The notes: generated from the letters alone by a model not told the origin. A stretch of 64,000 nt of DNA from Tahibacter aquaticus (GCF_004363655.1 NZ_SNZH01000001.1:270110-334109); one strand, 5' to 3'; shown: positions 1 to 8,818, counted from the first letter of the stretch. A program made the numbers and translations.

Positions 1-485
1 GCGTGCATCCAGAACCCCCCGGCTCTGAAAACGCGGGGCAAGCTAGCAGCGGAAATTGCCGTCCGTCAACCAAAAACCGCCGCTAAGTGATTGATCCATC
101 ACGAATATTGCTGCAATGCAATATTTATGTCCGGACAAATTAGGGTAACTACGAAAGCGTTCGGATTGGCTGTGGCCCGCGCCAATACTGGCCCGTAGGT
201 CGGTCGGTGCATTGCGCAAGAGTGACCGAATTTGTCACAAAACGACGCGGCAATGAATCGATCGTTAACAACTGCAACCGGGGTCAGGGCTGCTGCCGGG
301 GAGTCGATTGCGCAGCCCGGTGCGCGAATGCGGCGATTCCGGTAAAAACGGCTCGGCCCTTGCGACCGATCCAGGCTCAGCTTGCAGGATTAGTGAAACT
401 CCTCACACTTTGTGCTGGCAAAACCACCATGCGCAGGCACGACGGATGCAGAGAGGGCGAAGAGAGAGCGATCAGCCCAGCGGCC
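1..485. other. intergenic region at window edge
   Basis: I see no credible gene here; the short open frames lack ribosome binding sites and protein-like composition. The stretch from about 60 to 260 is more AT-rich than its surroundings and holds a perfect inverted repeat at 104-125 (AATATTGC, six-base loop, GCAATATT) and a GTGAC-N7-GTCAC pair at 222-238. Either could be a protein-binding site for a gene to the left of the window. Nothing identifies the binding protein. Confidence 0.5.
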
Positions 486-905
486 TCAGCGCCGCCCACC
501 CATCATGCGAACCTGCCGCGGGCGGCGCAGGTACGCGATCACAGCAAGAACCAGCAGAAACGGCACCGCATAGACGCCGCGGGTGGCCATGCGCTGAGTT
601 GAGTTCAGGGATTGGCCAAAGATGAAATCCATCGCCACGTCCGGGTCTGCCAGCAGACGCTCGGCTGCCGGCGCCAGCGCCTTTGCCGCCCAGCCCTGGC
701 CCAGGTCGCGCAGGAACGGTGCGGCCTTGCCCAGGGTTTCGCCCAGCACCATGAAACCCGACACCAGCGGCGCTTCGCGCATGGCCGAGCGGCGTACGAT
801 GGGCCCCAGATCGGGCAGTGCCGTGGCGCCGCCCCAGAACACGCTCTGCCAGAGCAGCGTCAACAAGAACAATGCCGTCAGCAACAGGTGTGCATACTTT
901 CTCAT
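486..905 (-). CDS. small two-segment membrane protein, function unknown
   Basis: The 139-residue product has a hydrophobic segment at about residues 5-24 (signal anchor or uncleaved signal) and a second at about 110-127, followed by a strongly basic tail rich in Arg. The middle is an amphipathic, soluble-looking stretch. The start is the ATG at 905, preceded on the minus strand by a GGAGAAGG Shine-Dalgarno sequence; an upstream in-frame start at 953 is less likely. I do not recognise the family. It is divergent from the two-receiver signalling protein at 1257 and shares a 351-base intergenic region with it. Nothing in the sequence shows a substrate or partner. Confidence 0.6.
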   Translation of the reverse strand: MRKYAHLLLTALFLLTLLWQSVFWGGATALPDLGPIVRRSAMREAPLVSGFMVLGETLGKAAPFLRDLGQGWAAKALAPAAERLLADPDVAMDFIFGQSLNSTQRMATRGVYAVPFLLVLAVIAYLRRPRQVRMMGGRR

Positions 906-1256
906 TCTCGCCTTCTCCACACTGTCGAGTGCCATGGTTCGCGCCGCAGCCAAGCTTGTGCCCAGGCAAACAACAGGTCAACTGCAGCGACCGCCTGAGG
1001 GGACCGGCTGCAGTTTTGCGTCCTGGGATAGCAGCGCAAGGCCTTTTCCCATGGACCAAACTGTGATTGCACGCACGCAAGCCGCCCCCTGCCTCAGCGC
1101 ATGCTGCGCGCAAGGTTGCGTACAGGGCGCATCCGCAGGATCGAAACAGGGCAATCGGATGGCTAAGGCGGTCATCGAAACGGGCGCAGCAACGGCGCGG
1201 CAGCAGCCGCGTTCCCGTCGGCATTGGCCGGTCGCCGCCGGCCCCAGGGCCTGCCC
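906..1256. other. divergent intergenic region
   Basis: This 351-base gap separates two divergent genes and must hold both promoters. I see no strong consensus promoter. A GC-rich stem (GGCCGG, six-base loop, CCGGCC) at about 1226-1243 sits just before the ATG at 1257 and could mask its ribosome binding site, which is not obvious. Other open frames crossing this region read as shadows. Confidence 0.4.
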
Positions 1257-3962
1257 ATGAGCAACCACGGCAATATCCGCACCGACGGCGCCGCGCGCGA
1301 CGAACTGCGCCAGCGCTGTCTTTCCCTGGTACGCCGCTGGCAACCGCTGGCCCAGGGCGGCTGGGATCGCAATGCAGCGCGCCAGCTCGGCGACGAACTC
1401 GACCAGATCGGCGATACCAGCGAACGCCTGGGCCTGGACAAGCTCAACAACGATGCACTGGAACTGGCCGCCTACCTCTGCTCGTTCATCGACGATGCCC
1501 TGCTGCCGAATACCCGCGACCTCGCCCGCCTGGCTCAGATGGTCGAAGCACTGGGCGCCGATCTGACCGACCTTTCCGCCACGACCAAGGCCGCCGTACA
1601 TACCCTGCCCAGCGCACGCATCAGCGCCGAGATGCCGGTGGTGCGCACTGCGTCGTTGCCGCCGGCGCGGGTCGCAGAAAAAGAAATTGTGGAAAACATT
1701 GCACAGCCGCCGCAGCAAGCCGAGGCCAGCGCGGCGACACCGGCGGCAGAGCCGCTCGCCGCCGTTGTGCCGGTGCTGCCGCCCGCGCCAGCAACCGATT
1801 TCAGCGCGCTGCTGGCCACGCCCCCCGCCGCGGCGGCGCTGGTGCGGCCAACACCGCCTACCGCCACCGCGTCGCCACCGCTGACCAGCGGCAACGACGG
1901 TCTGATGCGCCTACCGCGGCTGATCGCGCTGCATGGCATCGACGACAGCATCGCACCCGGTCTGATCAGCGCCCTGCGCGAACGCGGCTTCGACACGCGC
2001 GTGTCCAGCGAAGCGGACGACCTGATCGATTTCCTCGGCAATGCCGTACCCGGCGCGCTGATTCTCGATGCGCGCAAGCTGCGCGTTTACGGCCGCGTGC
2101 GCGCCATCTACGACAAGCTGGCCGCCGACGGCGAGGCGCTGCCCAGCCTGATCGTGGTGTCGCCGGATGCGGACCTCGGCCATCGGCTGCTGGCCATGCG
2201 TGCCGGCGCCGCTGGATTTTTCCAGTCGCCGGTCGACAGCCTGCGCGTACTGGCCAAGCTGGACGAATTGCTGGCGCATACCGCCGCACCGGCCTGGCGC
2301 GTGCTGCTGGTCGCGCCCGACCGCAACAATGCGGTCGACGCCGCCCGCGCCCTGGCCGAGCGCGGCATGACCGCCCGCATCGTCGGCAACGGCCAGGGGA
2401 CGCTGGCCGCGCTGGCCGAATTCCGCCCCGATGTCGTCGTGCTCGACTGCAACCTGCCCGATGTCGGCGGTATCGAACTGACCCAGATGATCCGGCAGCA
2501 GCCCGAATACGCCGCGGTGCCGATCATTCTTGCCGCCGACGCCTCGGCGGTGAACCTGCGTTTCGACGCGATCGCCGCCGGCGGCGACGAGTTCCTGGTC
2601 AAGCCGCTGAAGACGCGCCACCTGCTCAGTGCGGTCACCTCGCGCGTGCGCCGCGCGCATTGGCTGCGCGAAGTCATCGGCAATCCGGACGGGCGCGACA
2701 GCCGCACCGGCCTGTATTCGCGCACGGTGATCATCGAAAAACTCAGCGCAGCACTCGGCGACCGCTCGGCGGCGCTGCTGACGGTGGCGATCGACCGCGC
2801 CGGCGAGCTGCGGGAAAAGATCGGCCTCACCGGCCTGGCCGCGATCGACGCCCATGTCGGCAACCTGCTGCGCACCCAGCTCGACGAAGTCGATCTTCCG
2901 GCACAATTTACTGATTTCCACTATTTCGTCATGCTGCACCGGCGCTCGCGCAACGACATCACCGACATTGCCGAGCGCCTGCGTTTCGCCCTTGCCACGC
3001 ATCCGTTCATCTACCAGGGCCAGAGCCATCCGCTGACCACGAGCATCGGCATGGCCCTGCTCGGCGGCGAACACGCCAGCGTCGACGAAGTGGTGACCAA
3101 TGCCGAGGCCGCGCAGATCGCCGCGGCCCACCTGGGCGGCAACCGCGTGCTCTGGTTCGAGGCCAAGGAAGCCGCGCTGCTGCCGTCGGATCCGATGCTG
3201 GCCGTGCGCGCCGTGCTGAGCCGTCCGCTGACACCGGAACAGACTCAGTTCGAGTTTCAGCCCATCGTTGCCCTGGCGGGCAAGCTCAGCGGCCAGTTCG
3301 AGCTGAGCTTCAAGGTCAAGAGCACGCAGCAGGCCGGCGTTGCCGTCGCCTATGCCGATCTGGCGCCGGTCGCCGCGGAGTGCAATCAGCTCACCACGCT
3401 GGACCGCTGGTTGCTGGAGCGCAGCCTCAGCGTGCGCGAGGAACAGCTCAAGCGCGGCCGCCAGCTGCGCCTGTTCGTGCCGCAGTCGGTGGCGACCCTG
3501 CTCGATCCAGACATTCCCTACTGGCTGGCGCGCGAGCTGAAAGAGCGCCACCTGTCGGGCACCGGGCTTACGCTGGAACTGAACTGCTCCGAATTGATCG
3601 ACGCCGGCGCACGCGCCTCCGAGCGCCTCAAGTTCCTGCACCAGAGCGGCGTGCGCGTCTGCCTGGTCGACTTCGGCCGCGACTGGGCTGCCGTGCATGC
3701 GCTGAAGAACCTCACCATCGATTTCGTGCGCCTGTCCGCCGGCCTGGTATCGGAACTGGGCACGGCCAAGTCCATGAGCGACACCTTGCTCGCCCTGGTG
3801 CGCAAGGCACATGCCGCCGGCTGCGCTGTGATCGCCCCTGAAGTGGATTCGATCAACCGTGCCCACTTGCTGCTGCGGCTGGGCGTGGACTACGGCGTGG
3901 GGCCGGCGTTTGCGCGTCCTTCGGGCACGCCAGAGTTCGATTTCACCAGACCTCTTTGGTGA
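1257..3962 (+). CDS. REC-REC protein with degenerate GGDEF and EAL domains
   Basis: The 901-residue cytoplasmic protein starts with a helical region (about 1-130), then a Pro/Ala linker. A degenerate receiver domain follows at about 221-340, without a clear acidic pocket. A well-kept receiver follows at about 346-467, with phospho-acceptor D397 in VVLDCNLPD and K449 in FLVKP. After these come a GGDEF-like domain (about 476-640) with no GGDEF motif and an EAL-like domain (about 660-895) in which QPIV is kept but the EAL residues are not. Established knowledge: such double-degenerate proteins act as c-di-GMP effectors or scaffolds, as with FimX in type IV pilus control. By inference this one senses phosphorylation and possibly binds c-di-GMP without making or degrading it. 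The ATG at 1257 was preferred over a TTG at 1224. It ends in a strong hairpin. Confidence 0.8.
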   Translation: MSNHGNIRTDGAARDELRQRCLSLVRRWQPLAQGGWDRNAARQLGDELDQIGDTSERLGLDKLNNDALELAAYLCSFIDDALLPNTRDLARLAQMVEALGADLTDLSATTKAAVHTLPSARISAEMPVVRTASLPPARVAEKEIVENIAQPPQQAEASAATPAAEPLAAVVPVLPPAPATDFSALLATPPAAAALVRPTPPTATASPPLTSGNDGLMRLPRLIALHGIDDSIAPGLISALRERGFDTRVSSEADDLIDFLGNAVPGALILDARKLRVYGRVRAIYDKLAADGEALPSLIVVSPDADLGHRLLAMRAGAAGFFQSPVDSLRVLAKLDELLAHTAAPAWRVLLVAPDRNNAVDAARALAERGMTARIVGNGQGTLAALAEFRPDVVVLDCNLPDVGGIELTQMIRQQPEYAAVPIILAADASAVNLRFDAIAAGGDEFLVKPLKTRHLLSAVTSRVRRAHWLREVIGNPDGRDSRTGLYSRTVIIEKLSAALGDRSAALLTVAIDRAGELREKIGLTGLAAIDAHVGNLLRTQLDEVDLPAQFTDFHYFVMLHRRSRNDITDIAERLRFALATHPFIYQGQSHPLTTSIGMALLGGEHASVDEVVTNAEAAQIAAAHLGGNRVLWFEAKEAALLPSDPMLAVRAVLSRPLTPEQTQFEFQPIVALAGKLSGQFELSFKVKSTQQAGVAVAYADLAPVAAECNQLTTLDRWLLERSLSVREEQLKRGRQLRLFVPQSVATLLDPDIPYWLARELKERHLSGTGLTLELNCSELIDAGARASERLKFLHQSGVRVCLVDFGRDWAAVHALKNLTIDFVRLSAGLVSELGTAKSMSDTLLALVRKAHAAGCAVIAPEVDSINRAHLLLRLGVDYGVGPAFARPSGTPEFDFTRPLW

Positions 3963-4012
3963 AAAACCACCGCGCTCACACGATGCCGGGGGCATCGTGT
4001 GCGGTGGTTTTT
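3962..4012. terminator. bidirectional intrinsic terminator
   Basis: The stem starts at the stop codon of the preceding gene. The arms AAAAACCACCG and CACACGATGCC pair with GGCATCGTGTG and CGGTGGTTTTT around a three-base loop, with a four-base bulge. A T-run closes the plus-strand side and an A-run the minus-strand side. This hairpin is also the first part of the tandem repeat that follows. Confidence 0.75.
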
Positions 4013-4430
4013 CGGTGAAGCCCCCAGGCCGAACGGCAAAAAACATGACACGCGATGCCACCGGCATCGCGTTCCCAATCTCTGCCGCGCTCACACGATG
4101 CCGGGGGCATCGTGTGCGGTGGTTTTTCGGTGAGGCCCCCAGGCCGAACGGCAAAAAACATGACACGCGATGCCGCCGGCATCGCGTTCCCAATCTCTGC
4201 CGCGCTCACACGATGCCGGGGGCATCGTGTGCGGTGGTTTTTCGGTGAGGCCCCCAGGCCGAACGGCAAAAAACATGACACGCGATGCCACCGGCATCGC
4301 GTTCCCAATCTCTACGCCGCCCTCATATATGCCGGCAGCATGGTCTGCGGCGTTCTTTTCGATGAACCCCACACCAACCAGCAACAACCAAAACACGCGA
4401 CACCACAAGCATCACGCTCCAATCTTTACC
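3971..4430. repeat. 115-bp tandem repeat, three near-perfect copies and a decayed fourth
   Basis: Copies start at 3971, 4086 and 4201, giving an exact 115-base period. Each unit holds two perfect hairpins, CACACGATGCC-ggg-GGCATCGTGTG and CGCGATGCC-N3-GGCATCGCG, joined by a GC-rich spacer. The copies differ by only a few bases, one of them in the loop of the second hairpin. From about 4318 to 4430 the same order of blocks can be followed in a strongly diverged form, which indicates an older fourth copy. Open frames through the repeat encode no plausible protein. It could act as stacked terminators, a protein-binding array or a transcribed structured RNA; the sequence does not decide which. Confidence 0.85.
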
Positions 4431-4494
4431 GCCACAACGCTCTTGCCCACCCCTGTTTCTGCAAAACTGCCCACCCCCACCAAAGCCCCCAATC

Positions 4495-5166
4495 GTGGAT
4501 CCCTACCGCCAATCCCTGGCCCGCCGCTACGCCGAATTGAACGATGCCGAACTGCGCCGACGCCTTGAGCGCGACGAACTCTCGGAAATACCGCGTGAAA
4601 TAGCGCTGGCCGAACTGCACTCGCGCGGCCTGGCGCTGGCACCACCCCCAACGCAGCGCACGTTTGCGCCGCCGCTACTGCACCGGGACGTGGAATTCAC
4701 CGCCGACGGTTTCTCCGCCAACCCCTACCAGACGCCGCGCGCCGATATGCTGGATACGCCAGAACGATCCGGTGCATCGCAAATCTGGAATACGCTGTGG
4801 TGGACCTATACCGCACTGTATACTTTGTATGCCTTGCGCACCGTTTCCATGCCGCTGCGCCAGGGCAGACTGTTGAATTTTGGCGTGGTCGTGATGCTCG
4901 CGATAATGGCCCTGACCTGCCTGGGGCTGATCGGTTGGTGCACGCGCAGGCGCTTCCTCTGGCGCGTCGTCTGGATCGGTGTAGCGGTAACGGCATGGCT
5001 GTGGGCCGGGTTATTGGGGTTGGCATCGGCAATCGTGATGCTCGATGGGACAGCAGCGCCGATCGCGGGATACCAGCCCGAGTGGCTGTCGCTGGCAATG
5101 ACCGCCGCGGTGCTGCCACTGGCCTGGGCGCTTTCCCGCTACGCTTGCGACAAATCGATCTGGTAA
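4495..5166 (+). CDS. multi-pass membrane protein, tandem paralogue 1
   Basis: The 223-residue product has a soluble N-terminus of about 95 residues and then about four transmembrane helices, ending in KSIW. The first 45 residues form a helical motif (ARRYAELNDAELRRRLERD followed by IPREIALAELHSRGL) that recurs in the next gene. A second shared block reads EFTADGFSANPYQTPRA. The start is a GTG at 4495 in front of MDPYRQSL; upstream sequence is repeat DNA and gives no better start. I do not recognise the family. Equal length and shared blocks with the gene at 5295 indicate a local duplication. A role in the inner membrane is inferred from the hydrophobic profile only. Confidence 0.7.
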   Translation: MDPYRQSLARRYAELNDAELRRRLERDELSEIPREIALAELHSRGLALAPPPTQRTFAPPLLHRDVEFTADGFSANPYQTPRADMLDTPERSGASQIWNTLWWTYTALYTLYALRTVSMPLRQGRLLNFGVVVMLAIMALTCLGLIGWCTRRRFLWRVVWIGVAVTAWLWAGLLGLASAIVMLDGTAAPIAGYQPEWLSLAMTAAVLPLAWALSRYACDKSIW

Positions 5167-5294
5167 TACCGCCGCTACGCTTCTGGCCGCGTTTGGCGTC
5201 GCGCCGGCAGCAGGTCCCGTGCCTGATCGCATGTTCGCCCGTCTTCGGCCGCCGCGTTATCGTCCCCATCGCACCCCGACCAGAAGCCGCACCC

Positions 5295-5963
5295 GTGGAA
5301 ATCACCCGCGAATCCCTGCAGCAACGCTACGCCGACCTGACCGACGCAGCGCTGCTGAAACGCCTTCGCTCCACCGATCTGACCGACCTCGCCCGCGAAA
5401 TCGCGCTGCAGGAAATGACGCAGCGCGGTCTGGTGCTGTCGCCAGTGGAGAACGAAGCTGCCTCCCCACCGCCCGATTTCGAATTCACAGCAGACCAGTT
5501 CACGCAAAACCCGTATCAGTCGCCGCGCGCCGGCCCTGTCGAGCGCGCCACATCACGGCCACGGTCGCCGCTGCCGAGGATCTTGTGGTGGTTCTATACC
5601 GGCGGCTTGGGCCTGCTCGTACTCGTGGTGATGGCGCAGTGGGTACTACGCGGTGCGCCGGCGGCCGAAGGCCTAGGCCTGGCACTGAACGCTTGGGCAG
5701 TCGCCGGCCTGGCCGGCTGGCGCCTGCGCAGACCGCTGCTGAGTTCCTGGGTCTGGGTCGCCTGCTTCGCGCTGACGCTGACGCAAGCAGTACTGCTGGC
5801 GCGGATCCTGTTCGGCATGGCTTTCACCGACGCGGATAAAGGCATGACCCTGGTCTTGTCCCTGGCGCTGGCTCTATCGCTGCCGGCTTTGCCGTTGCTA
5901 TGGGGGTTGCTCAGTTACGCCTTCCTGTCGCCGTCGATCTGGCGACGGCCGGCGGAAACATAA
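5295..5963 (+). CDS. multi-pass membrane protein, tandem paralogue 2
   Basis: This 222-residue protein repeats the architecture of the previous gene: an N-terminal helical motif (QQRYADLTDAALLKRL, then LAREIALQEMTQRGL), a FEFTADQFTQNPYQSPRA block, about four transmembrane helices, and a C-terminus containing SPSIW. A GTG at 5295 in front of EITRESLQ gives the best match to its paralogue; the frame stays open upstream to about 4797, but that part overlaps the first paralogue and looks non-coding. The two genes lie 128 bases apart on the same strand. The function is unknown. The conserved soluble motif before the membrane part may be a docking element, which is inference. Confidence 0.7.
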   Translation: MEITRESLQQRYADLTDAALLKRLRSTDLTDLAREIALQEMTQRGLVLSPVENEAASPPPDFEFTADQFTQNPYQSPRAGPVERATSRPRSPLPRILWWFYTGGLGLLVLVVMAQWVLRGAPAAEGLGLALNAWAVAGLAGWRLRRPLLSSWVWVACFALTLTQAVLLARILFGMAFTDADKGMTLVLSLALALSLPALPLLWGLLSYAFLSPSIWRRPAET

Positions 5964-6008
5964 TTAAACAGGTATAAAATGTAGAATTTTTCCAGCACGG
6001 CATCGCCT

Positions 6009-6566
6009 CTACATCATGCCCGTTTCGAGCTTCGCCACATCCGACATCATGGCGTGGGTCCAGGGCGGATCGAAGGTGAGTTCCACGTCGGCGGCGGCAA
6101 TGGTCGGAATCGCCTCGACCTTGGCGCGCACGTCGTCGACGAGGATGTCGCCCATGCCGCAGCCGGGCGCGGTCAGGGTCATGCGCACGCGCACTTCGCG
6201 TTCGCCCGATTCGCCACGCACCAGGTCGCATTCGTAGACCAGGCCCAGGTCGACGATGTTGACCGGGATCTCCGGATCGAAGCAGGTTCGCAATTGCTGC
6301 CAAACCAATTTTTCCACTTCTTCATCACTGGCGCCTTCGTCCACCTCGATAGTGGCGGGCGGCTCCTTGCCGATGGCGTCGGCATCCTCGCCCCGGATGC
6401 GGAACAGGTTGCCTTCGATGTAGACGGTGAAGCTGCCGCCCAGAGCCTGGGTGATATAGCCGATCTGGCCGGCCGGCAAGGTGACGCTCTCGCCCTGCGG
6501 CACCATCACGGCGGCGCAGTCGCGTTCGAGCTTGATCGGTTCGGAGCTGTTGCTATATCCGGCCAT
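6009..6566 (-). CDS. sufT: SufT-type iron-sulfur cluster assembly factor
   Basis: The 185-residue protein has an N-terminal beta-rich region typical of the longer SufT proteins (about 1-75) and a C-terminal MIP18/DUF59 domain (about 85-180). The DPEIPVNIVDLGLVYE signature and the TAPGCGMGDIL loop with its conserved Cys are both present. Family knowledge: SufT helps mature Fe-S proteins under high demand and is usually encoded with suf genes; here no sufBCDSE genes are adjacent. It is the last gene before a convergent junction, 45 bases from the end of the membrane-protein gene. It lies downstream of the MocR regulator gene on the same strand, with a 52-base gap. Confidence 0.85.
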   Translation of the reverse strand: MAGYSNSSEPIKLERDCAAVMVPQGESVTLPAGQIGYITQALGGSFTVYIEGNLFRIRGEDADAIGKEPPATIEVDEGASDEEVEKLVWQQLRTCFDPEIPVNIVDLGLVYECDLVRGESGEREVRVRMTLTAPGCGMGDILVDDVRAKVEAIPTIAAADVELTFDPPWTHAMMSDVAKLETGMM

Positions 6567-6618
6567 GAGCGGGTTCGAATCCTTCCGGCGCAGGCCGGCA
6601 ATACGGCAAAAACGCTGA

Positions 6619-8073
6619 TTATGCGGCCTGACGCCGGCCCAGGCCCAGCTCTGCCAGGCAGGCGCCGAAGATTTTCATCGCCGCCTCGATGTCTGCCGGC
6701 GGCAGACTGGCATAGCCCAGCAGCAGGCCGTTGCGGCTGGGCTGTCCGAGGAAATAGGGTTCGATCGCATAAAGTCCAAGCCCGCGGTCGGCAGCCAGCG
6801 CAATCAGGCGCTCGCACTGGCTGCGGCTGATGCCGGGCAGCCAAGCGACCAGATGCATGCCCGCATGAGTATCGGCCACCTCTACCGCCGGCGCATGCCG
6901 GCGCAATCCACCCAGCATGGCATTGCGCCGCTGTTTCAGGGTCTTGGCCGCATCGCGCAGGTGGCGCTCGAAGCTGCCGTCGGCCATGAAACGGGCCAGT
7001 GCACCCTGCTCGATGGCCGGACAGCCGCGGTCGCAGAACCACTTGGCGGCAACGAACGCCTTCTTCAGCCCCGGCGGCAACACCATGTAGCCCAGGCGCA
7101 AGGAAGGAAACAAGGTCTTGGAAAAGCTGCCGATGTAGATCACACGGCCGTGCCGGTCCAGCGACTGCATGGCCGCCAGCGGATGGGCGTCGTAGCGGAA
7201 CTCGCCGTCGTAGTCGTCCTCGATCACCCAGGCGCGCTGGCGCGCAGCGTATTCGATCAGCTCCAGACGCCGTGCCAGCGACATCACCGCCCCGGCGGGG
7301 AACTGGTGCGACGGCGTGACCACGACCAGGCGCGCGCCGCGCTCGGGCAGTTCGTCGGTGCGCAGACCGTCCGCATCCACCGCCACCGCTTCGACGCGCG
7401 CACCGTGCGCCTGGAACACCTGGCGCGCGCCGCGGTAGTGGGGGTCTTCCAGGATCACGCCGTCGGCAGGTTCGACCAGCACCGTTGCGGCGAGGAAAAA
7501 CGCCTGCTGCGTGCCCGACACGACCAGGATGTCGTCGGCAGCGGCAACGATGCCGCGCCGGCGCGCGAGGTAGTCGACGATCTGCTCGCGCAGGGCGCGC
7601 AGGCCTTGCGGATCGGGATAGTCCAGCTCCGCATGCGCCGAGGCCTGGGCCAGGGCGCGGCGCCAGGCCGAGGTCAGCGCCGGATTGGTCAGCGGCGAGC
7701 CGTATTGCAGGTTGTAGCGCAGGCCCTTGTACTGGCGCCCGGGAATGACTTCATCGAACACTTCGCGCGCGCGCCGGGCGTAGCGTGCGACCGGGCTGGT
7801 CGGCACCACCCGCGGGGCGCTGCGCGGCTTGCGTGCGGCCTCGATTTCGGCCACGTACGAGCCGGAACCGACCTTGCCGACGAGAAATCCTTCCGCATGC
7901 AGCTGCTCGTACGCGGCCAGCACGGTATTTCGGGAAAGATCCATTTCTCTTGAAAGTACACGCGTTGCCGGCAGGCGTGCGCCGGCGGCGACGCGGCCGG
8001 CCAGGATGGCGGACTTCAATGCCCGCGTGAGTTGCGCGTACAGCGCGCCGTTGCCGTCGAGTTCGAGATACAC
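6619..8073 (-). CDS. MocR/PdxR-family transcription regulator (GntR plus aminotransferase)
   Basis: The 484-residue protein has an N-terminal winged helix of GntR type (about 1-75; LSRNTVLAAYEQLHAEGFL recognition region) fused to a fold-type I aminotransferase domain (about 115-475). IGSFSKTLFPSLRLGY holds the PLP-binding lysine. Established knowledge: MocR proteins use PLP as a ligand and usually control adjacent genes. The divergent neighbour is a flavin-binding protein of the pyridoxamine-phosphate-oxidase superfamily, a very common MocR partner, so direct control of that gene is likely. The start is a GTG at 8073. Candidate operators lie in the 91-base divergent gap. Confidence 0.88.
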   Translation of the reverse strand: MYLELDGNGALYAQLTRALKSAILAGRVAAGARLPATRVLSREMDLSRNTVLAAYEQLHAEGFLVGKVGSGSYVAEIEAARKPRSAPRVVPTSPVARYARRAREVFDEVIPGRQYKGLRYNLQYGSPLTNPALTSAWRRALAQASAHAELDYPDPQGLRALREQIVDYLARRRGIVAAADDILVVSGTQQAFFLAATVLVEPADGVILEDPHYRGARQVFQAHGARVEAVAVDADGLRTDELPERGARLVVVTPSHQFPAGAVMSLARRLELIEYAARQRAWVIEDDYDGEFRYDAHPLAAMQSLDRHGRVIYIGSFSKTLFPSLRLGYMVLPPGLKKAFVAAKWFCDRGCPAIEQGALARFMADGSFERHLRDAAKTLKQRRNAMLGGLRRHAPAVEVADTHAGMHLVAWLPGISRSQCERLIALAADRGLGLYAIEPYFLGQPSRNGLLLGYASLPPADIEAAMKIFGACLAELGLGRRQAA

Positions 8074-8110
8074 GATTGGCCCTTTCGCACACAGCGATTG
8101 CGGTTCTTGG

Positions 8111-8139
8111 TGGTGCCAATTCTGGACCAGATACTGGCC
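8111..8139. promoter_or_regulatory. candidate MocR operator with 12-bp periodic TGG elements
   Basis: In the 91-base gap between the MocR gene and its divergent neighbour, TGG recurs at 8111, 8123 and 8135, each 12 bases apart. The first two are part of TGGTGCCA and CTGGACCAG, which are themselves partly palindromic. MocR regulators are known to bind spaced direct repeats in such gaps. Assignment to this regulator rests on position and is inference. Confidence 0.4.
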
Positions 8140-8164
8140 GCGTCAATAGCCAGGGGAGCCAACC

Positions 8165-8818
8165 ATGGTCGAAACCGCCCGCCACCAGGTCCGCCGCGTC
8201 AAGGAACGCGCGAGTTATCAGCGCGAACAGGTGCATGCCATCCTCGACGCAGGTTTCCTCGCCCATGTCGGCTTCGCCGGCTCCGACGGCCAGCCGTTCG
8301 TGATTCCCATGATGTACGCTCGCGACGGCGAAGACATCCTGCTGCACGGCTCCATCGCCAGCCGGCTGATGAAAAGCCTGGCCGAGGGCATCGCCGCCTG
8401 CGTCAGCGTGACTCATGTCGACGGCCTGGTACTGGCGCGCTCGCATTTCCATCACTCGGCCAATTACCGCTCGGTAGTCTGCTTCGGCCGCGCCGTCGTG
8501 GTGGACGATGCCGCACAGAAAGTGGCTGCACTGGCCCGTTTCGTCGACGCCATCCTGCCCGGCCGTGCGGCCGAGTCGCGCGAAGCCGACCGCAACGAGC
8601 TGGCGGCCACTCTGCTGCTGCGCTTTTCCATCGAAGATGCCAGCGCCAAGGTGCGCCAGGGCGAACCCAAGGACGATCCGGCCGACCGCGGCCTGCCGTT
8701 GTGGGCCGGCGTCGTGCCGCTGCAGCAGGGCTATGCCGCGCCCATCGCCGCCAGCGATTGCCCCCTGCCGCCGCCGGCCTCGGTACGACGGCTGTTGGCG
8801 GTTGGGGACGGCACATGA
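8165..8818 (+). CDS. flavin-nucleotide-binding protein, pyridoxamine 5'-phosphate oxidase-like
   Basis: The 217-residue protein matches the split-barrel FMN-binding family often called pyridox_oxase_2. It opens with RRVKERASYQRE and carries FVIPMMYARDGEDILLHGS and the LARSHFHHSANYRSVVCFG block typical of these proteins. The family binds FMN or a related cofactor; the substrates are mostly unknown and it is not the housekeeping PdxH. It is divergent from the MocR regulator, its probable controller. Its stop codon overlaps the start of the GNAT gene in an ATGA junction, so the two are translationally coupled. An AGGGGAGCC ribosome binding site precedes the ATG at 8165. Confidence 0.85.
   Translation: MVETARHQVRRVKERASYQREQVHAILDAGFLAHVGFAGSDGQPFVIPMMYARDGEDILLHGSIASRLMKSLAEGIAACVSVTHVDGLVLARSHFHHSANYRSVVCFGRAVVVDDAAQKVAALARFVDAILPGRAAESREADRNELAATLLLRFSIEDASAKVRQGEPKDDPADRGLPLWAGVVPLQQGYAAPIAASDCPLPPPASVRRLLAVGDGT

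Noticed and set aside
222..238. GTGAC-N7-GTCAC as a possible CRP/Clp site
   Set aside because: The spacing is wrong for TGTGA-N6-TCACA and no target gene is placed to use it.
1911..4193. A 760-codon open frame on the minus strand
   Set aside because: It mirrors the signalling-protein gene and runs into the 115-bp repeats; the product has low-complexity Arg/Gln/His composition.
3971..4430. Possible CRISPR array
   Set aside because: The repeats are directly joined 115-base units without variable spacers, and no cas gene is present.
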